From Chryseosolibacter histidinae (GTDB lineage: Bacteria; Bacteroidota; Bacteroidia; Cytophagales; Cyclobacteriaceae), in assembly GCF_018598225.1 (NCBI RefSeq), contig NZ_JAHESF010000004.1, positions 265,015 to 329,014 of the forward strand: a stretch of DNA of 64,000 nt, written 5' to 3'. Position numbers and translations under genes: made by a program. Shown in pieces: positions 60,245-64,000 of this stretch. The notes beneath the pieces were generated by a model. The model was not told the DNA's origin. It made no database searches and was given only the letters and a program-made list of their open reading frames with translations. Positions within the stretch are counted from its first letter, which is position 1. Every line of letters begins with the position of its first letter.

Positions 60245-61885
60245 TTAACGTTTTTTCCACCCCGGACCGTAGATGATCCTGCCTGGTTTGGCGAGGGTGT
60301 GCTCTCCGTTTGCAAGTACCTGAACACCATTGACAAACACATGCTCCATACCTTCCGCATATTGCCGAGGATTTTCAAATGTTGCAAGGTCTCTGATGGT
60401 TGCGGGATTGAATATCGCCAGATCGGCATAATATCCGCTAACAAGACGCCCTCTCTTCATGATCTTGAGGTTGGAGGCGGGGAGAGAGGTCATGCGTCTG
60501 ACAGCCTCCTGCAGGGAAATGATCTTTTCATCGCGCACATATTTGCCCAATACTTTGGCGAAGGTGCCGTAAGCGCGGGGGTGCGCGCCCCAGTCTTCGA
60601 ATACTTTCAGCGTCGACATAGAGGCTGCGTCAGACCCAAAGCTCACGTAAGGTAATGCCATGATCTTTTTAACATTCTCCTCTGATTGCAGATAATAGAG
60701 TGCTTCTATACGCGACTTGTCCCGAATCACCAGGTCTAAAACAGTTTCATCGGCGCTCTTGCCGTGCAGCCTGGCAACCTCGTCGAGCCGTTTTCCCTTG
60801 TACAATTTGTTGAGCGAGTCGAGCCGGAAGCCCGTGAGCACTACATCGGAGGGATCGGAATTTTTGTAAGGAATGCCCTTTTCCATTTCGTGCAGCACCT
60901 TTTTTCGCACGGCAGGATGTCTCAGCCGTTTTCGCATCTCCTTGCCACCACCTTCCTGCACCCAGGTGGGGATGCGCGACGTGAGTCCCGTGCCGCTGGC
61001 CTTGTAGGGATACATGTTGGCGGTGATCTTCAGACCAGCCAGGCGTGCGCTGTCGATCTTGCCGATCAATGCATCGATCTTGTTCCAGTTGCGGGAGAGG
61101 TTGATCTTGAGATGATAGATCTCCGCGGGAATATTTGCCTCCTTCGAGATGCGCAGTGTTTCATTGAGCGCGTGAAGCACGAAGTCTCCCTCGCTGCGCA
61201 TGTGGGTGATGTACATGCCGCCGTGTGCCGCTACAACCTGCGACAGCGCGATCAGCTCTTCTGTAGTAGCATAGGTTGCCGGTGCATAGATCAGCGATGA
61301 TCCCAATCCCATCGCACCCTCTTCCATGGCCTGACTCACCAGGTTTTTCATGCGTTGCAGTTCCTGTGGCGAAGGAGGCCGGTTAGCCTGATCGAGCTCA
61401 TACATGCGAATGGTGGTGGCGCCCACGAAAGACGCAACGTTCGGGCTCATACCTTTTTGTGCCAGCCACTTGAAGTATCCGCCCAGCGTGGTCCACAAGC
61501 TGTCTACGGGCTTCCCGGTTTTGTTTCGCTTCACAGGCCCCGGCGAAAAACCTTCACCGAATACCTCGAGTGTTACACCCTGTTTGATATTGCTCATGGA
61601 GCGGCCGTCGATGAGCAGCGCGCGGTCTGCCCAGCTCAGCATGTTGACGAACCCCGGCGCAACGGCCAGGCCAGATGCATCGATCTCCTTTTTTGCAACC
61701 ATGCCTTTCAGGTCTCCGATCGCAGCAATGGTATCATGCCGTATCGCAACATCTGCCTGAAAGGGTGCGTCTCCTGAGCCGTCGTAAATTGTTCCGTTCC
61801 TGATAATACAATCGAACTCCACCTGTTGGGAGCGATCACTGGTAAAGGTTGCGATGAGCAGCGCAACAGACAGAAAGTAGGGCAT
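60245..61885 (-). CDS. D-aminoacylase-type amidohydrolase with missing metal ligands, exported
   Basis: 546 residues; probable signal peptide (FLSVALLIATFTS). It aligns with N-acyl-D-amino-acid deacylases: FDCIIRNGTIYDGSGDAPFQ, SGLAVAPGF, GSSLIYAPATYATTEELIAL, EIYHLKINLSRNWNK, MYPYKASGTGLTSRIPTWVQ, VSFGSDAASM and GRLVSGYYADLAIFNP. The strand-1 metal motif H-x-H is absent: after APGFV the sequence is N81-M-L83-S-W85-A-D87. The Cys ligand after GVT is also missing (VFGEGFSPG). It is either an enzyme with another metal site or a non-catalytic binding protein. A D-amino acid-related cell-wall substrate would fit the locus style but is speculative. Confidence 0.82.
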   Translation of the reverse strand: MPYFLSVALLIATFTSDRSQQVEFDCIIRNGTIYDGSGDAPFQADVAIRHDTIAAIGDLKGMVAKKEIDASGLAVAPGFVNMLSWADRALLIDGRSMSNIKQGVTLEVFGEGFSPGPVKRNKTGKPVDSLWTTLGGYFKWLAQKGMSPNVASFVGATTIRMYELDQANRPPSPQELQRMKNLVSQAMEEGAMGLGSSLIYAPATYATTEELIALSQVVAAHGGMYITHMRSEGDFVLHALNETLRISKEANIPAEIYHLKINLSRNWNKIDALIGKIDSARLAGLKITANMYPYKASGTGLTSRIPTWVQEGGGKEMRKRLRHPAVRKKVLHEMEKGIPYKNSDPSDVVLTGFRLDSLNKLYKGKRLDEVARLHGKSADETVLDLVIRDKSRIEALYYLQSEENVKKIMALPYVSFGSDAASMSTLKVFEDWGAHPRAYGTFAKVLGKYVRDEKIISLQEAVRRMTSLPASNLKIMKRGRLVSGYYADLAIFNPATIRDLATFENPRQYAEGMEHVFVNGVQVLANGEHTLAKPGRIIYGPGWKKR

Positions 61886-61944
61886 AAAAGATTACACCAG
61901 ATTACTCAAGTTCGTACAAAAATGAAAGCAGGTGTAAGAAAAAT

Positions 61945-62079
61945 GAAGTTTAAGATTTAAAGTTCAAAGTTCAAAGTTCAAAGTTTAAAGTTTAAGGTTT
62001 AAGGTTAGGTCGGGGTAAACTGGTCAATCTTGAGTCACCAACGTGAAACCTTAAACTTCAAACTTCTAACTTTGACGTT
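61945..62079. repeat. Heptad inverted-repeat element C3 (word AAAGTTC)
   Basis: The left arm 61945-62007 holds nine consecutive heptads (GAAGTTT, AAGATTT, AAAGTTC three times, AAAGTTT twice, AAGGTTT, AAGGTTA). The right arm 62045-62079 reads GAAACCT, TAAACTT, CAAACTT, CTAACTT, TGACGTT. The methyltransferase TAA stop (62078-62080) touches the right arm. It is the longest heptad tract in the window. Confidence 0.9.
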
Positions 62080-62824
62080 AGCCGTTGATTTTTCCCAGTT
62101 TCATGAACAGCGGGAAGGTGGCGGTTTTGACCGTATCTTCTTTCCAGCGCTGCTGCAACGTTTTCGTGAAAGGCGCAACAGGGTCATGTCCCTTCACCTG
62201 GATGTATTTCTGGGTGGCCGACCATGATGAAAGATAGCCTGTAAACTGCCGCAGATCCCAGCGCACGGTCAGGTTAAAAACGGGTGTGGGGATCTGTTCA
62301 AACGGAAAGGGAATGCCTGCGTATTGCTGCTCCACGAGTCTTCGCGCATGGTCCCAGTAAGGTCCAACAATGTTGTGATAGAAATCCAGGAATAGCGGAT
62401 CGATCTCCTCGTCGATGGTAAGCAGTGAATAGCCCCACACCGCCAGCAACGCGCCTGGTTTTGCGGTGCGTCTCGCTTCGTTGTAAAATTCATCTGTATT
62501 GATCCAGTGCAGTGCCTGGGCCACGGTGATGAGATCGAACTGTGCATCGGGAAACGTTGTCTGCTCCGCTTTGCTCACACTGTAGTGGATATTGCCTGCC
62601 GTGAAAGCGTTGTCGATCTGCTTTTGGCTGATGTCGGTGGCATACACCTGATCGAAATGTTTTGAAAGATACTGCGCCACCTGTCCGTTGCCAGTGGCGC
62701 AGTCCCATGCCGTTGATCTTTTTTTAAGATGCCGAAAAATGAACTGATAAAGATCTTCCGGATACGTGGGCCGGAAAGCGGCGTATATCTTCGATTGATC
62801 TGAGAAGTAATCTTTAGTGCTCAT
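62078..62824 (-). CDS. Class I SAM-dependent methyltransferase
   Basis: 248 residues. Rossmann motif I TAWDCATGNGQVAQYLSKHF (residues ~37-56), acidic end of strand 2 YATDISQKQI, QFDLITVAQALHWINTDEF and GALLAVWGYSLLTID are those of the small-molecule methyltransferase group related to yeast TMT1 and plant/fungal stress methyltransferases. The C-terminal part has WDLRQFTGYLSSWSATQKYI, seen in the same group. Substrate unknown. It follows aspS on the same strand, separated by a 15-bp hairpin, so it may have its own transcript. The stop touches heptad element C3. Confidence 0.9.
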   Translation of the reverse strand: MSTKDYFSDQSKIYAAFRPTYPEDLYQFIFRHLKKRSTAWDCATGNGQVAQYLSKHFDQVYATDISQKQIDNAFTAGNIHYSVSKAEQTTFPDAQFDLITVAQALHWINTDEFYNEARRTAKPGALLAVWGYSLLTIDEEIDPLFLDFYHNIVGPYWDHARRLVEQQYAGIPFPFEQIPTPVFNLTVRWDLRQFTGYLSSWSATQKYIQVKGHDPVAPFTKTLQQRWKEDTVKTATFPLFMKLGKING

Positions 62825-62834
62825 ATTGCTTCGG

Positions 62835-62872
62835 GTTAAGGTGTCCTACACTTTTAAGTAGGACACCTTAAC
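62835..62872 (-). terminator. Perfect 15-bp hairpin after aspS
   Basis: GTTAAGGTGTCCTAC (62835-62849) and GTAGGACACCTTAAC (62858-62872) enclose ACTTTTAA. It abuts the aspS stop codon (62873-62875) directly and ends 11 bases before the methyltransferase ATG. It probably terminates or processes the aspS message; no T run follows. Confidence 0.75.
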
Positions 62873-64000
62873 TTACTGTTTGATGATCAGTCCCAGTTCG
62901 TCGAGCTGCTCCTGCGCGATGGTGGAAGGAGAGTCGATCATCACGTCGCGGCCAGCATTGTTCTTCGGGAAGGCGATGAAGTCGCGGATGGAATCAGCGC
63001 CGCCAAAAATAGAGCACAACCTGTCGAAGCCGAAGGCAATGCCACCGTGGGGCGGAGCGCCGAACTCGAAGGCGTCCATCAGGAATCCGAATTGTTTTTT
63101 GGCTTCTTCTTCAGAGAATCCGAGCTTGGCAAACATCATCTGCTGCGTAGGTCTGTCGTGGATCCGGATAGAACCACCACCAACTTCCGTACCGTTGATC
63201 ACCATGTCGTATGCGTTAGCCCTTACCTTGCCGGGATCGCTGTCAAGCAATCCGATGTCTTCACGTTTGGGTGAAGTAAAGGGGTGATGCATGGCGTGGT
63301 AACGTTTGGTATCGTCGTTCCATTCGAACAGCGGGAAGTCGATCACCCACAACGAAGAGAACTTATTCTTATCACGAAGGCCGAGCTTTTCGCCCATGTG
63401 CAGGCGAAGCTCGCTCAGCTGTTTGCGTACGGCACCTGTTTCGCCTGAAAGGATCAGCATCAGGTCGCCGGGTTTTGCATCAAATTTTTCTGCCCACTGC
63501 TTCAGGTCGTCAGGCGAGTAGAATTTATCAACAGACGACTTGAGTGTTCCGTCGGCCCTGTACTGAACATACACAAGACCTTTCGCACCTACCTGCGGAC
63601 GTTTTACAAATTCAGTGAGCTCATCGAGCTGCTTGCGGGTATATTCAGCGCAGCCTTTGGCGTTGATGCCCACAACAAGCTCGGCGCTTTCGAAGACGGG
63701 GAAATTTTTCCCTTTGGTAAGCGCTGTGATCTCCGTGAACTTCATCTCGAACCTGGTATCGGGTTTGTCGGAGCCGTACTGGCGCATTGCGTCATCGTAG
63801 GTCATGCGGGGCAGCGAAGGGAAATCCAGTCCTTTCACCTGCCTGAAGAGGTGGCGGATCAGTCCTTCGAAAGTATTGAGAATGTCTTCCTGCGTAACGA
63901 ACGCCATCTCGCAGTCGATCTGTGTGAACTCGGGCTGGCGGTCTGCGCGCAGGTCTTCATCGCGGAAGCATTTTACGATCTGGTAGTAGCGGTCGAAACC
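62873..64000 (-). CDS. aspS: Aspartate--tRNA ligase, bacterial type, 5' part outside the window
   Basis: 376 C-terminal residues; the frame runs open to base 64000, so the start is beyond the window. The edge encodes class II motif 2 ([20 protein letters not shown]) leading to [11 protein letters not shown]. The GAD insertion (~[20 protein letters not shown]), the HHPFTSPK segment and motif 3 [15 protein letters not shown] are present, all typical of bacterial AspRS. It charges tRNA-Asp in the cytoplasm. Confidence 0.97.
   Translation of the reverse strand, partial: GFDRYYQIVKCFRDEDLRADRQPEFTQIDCEMAFVTQEDILNTFEGLIRHLFRQVKGLDFPSLPRMTYDDAMRQYGSDKPDTRFEMKFTEITALTKGKNFPVFESAELVVGINAKGCAEYTRKQLDELTEFVKRPQVGAKGLVYVQYRADGTLKSSVDKFYSPDDLKQWAEKFDAKPGDLMLILSGETGAVRKQLSELRLHMGEKLGLRDKNKFSSLWVIDFPLFEWNDDTKRYHAMHHPFTSPKREDIGLLDSDPGKVRANAYDMVINGTEVGGGSIRIHDRPTQQMMFAKLGFSEEEAKKQFGFLMDAFEFGAPPHGGIAFGFDRLCSIFGGADSIRDFIAFPKNNAGRDVMIDSPSTIAQEQLDELGLIIKQ

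Noticed and set aside
17862..62079. Heptad tracts considered as CRISPR arrays
   Set aside because: Repeat units are 7 bases with no spacers between them, arms are inverted, and no cas gene is present.

Overview
The window is chromosomal DNA of a Bacteroidota bacterium, probably Cytophagia or Chitinophagia. Direct signs are a SusC/SusD pair, a secreted amylase with a type IX (T9SS) sorting domain, a PorE-like TPR/PD40/OmpA protein, mostly weak Shine-Dalgarno sites and TTTG / TAnnTTTG-type promoter elements. I cannot name the genus from sequence alone. No tRNA, rRNA, CRISPR, phage or insertion sequence was recognised.

Layout. (1) 1-18 kb: a peptidoglycan-sugar salvage locus. It holds a GHL10 (DigH/YngK-type) glycosidase, a Tat-exported metallophosphoesterase, a NamZ-like exo-muramidase, a NagZ/AmiE-type fusion, SusD, SusC, a very large AAA-GAF histidine kinase and a NagX-type acyltransferase. 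The fusion plus NamZ reproduce the three activities of the Bacillus namZ-nagZ-amiE set. (2) 18-24 kb: an OmpR-type two-component system, a coiled-coil membrane protein, a CPA2 antiporter and a lactonase-fold protein. (3) 25-32 kb: a DUF1800/DUF1501 pair, then a membrane AraC regulator with a glycogen-binding-like sensor domain, followed by the T9SS amylase. (4) 32-43 kb: small response regulators, an Lrp regulator, a NIPSNAP protein, TatA, a two-subunit GMC dehydrogenase with a frameshift, a Gfo/Idh oxidoreductase with a sugar isomerase, and a zinc-type CDF exporter. (5) 43-58 kb: carbonic anhydrase, a six-PAS kinase, two paralogous receiver-kinases, the 5-oxoprolinase operon pxpB-pxpC-pxpA with an NRAMP transporter, and an ADP-ribosylglycohydrolase coupled to one receiver-kinase. 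(6) 58-64 kb: the PorE-like protein, an amidohydrolase lacking usual metal ligands, a methyltransferase and the 3' part of aspS.

The most unusual signal is not a gene. Thirteen intergenic spaces carry tracts of degenerate 7-base repeats. The word differs from site to site, and the arms are usually inverted around a non-repetitive spacer. All thirteen lie at gene 3' ends and none in a divergent gene-start region. In several the stop codon of the gene lies inside the heptad array. Because 7 = 1 mod 3, a stop-containing heptad repeated three times closes all three reading frames. I know of no description of this class in Bacteroidota; the nearest parallel I recall is the heptanucleotide STRR repeats of cyanobacteria.
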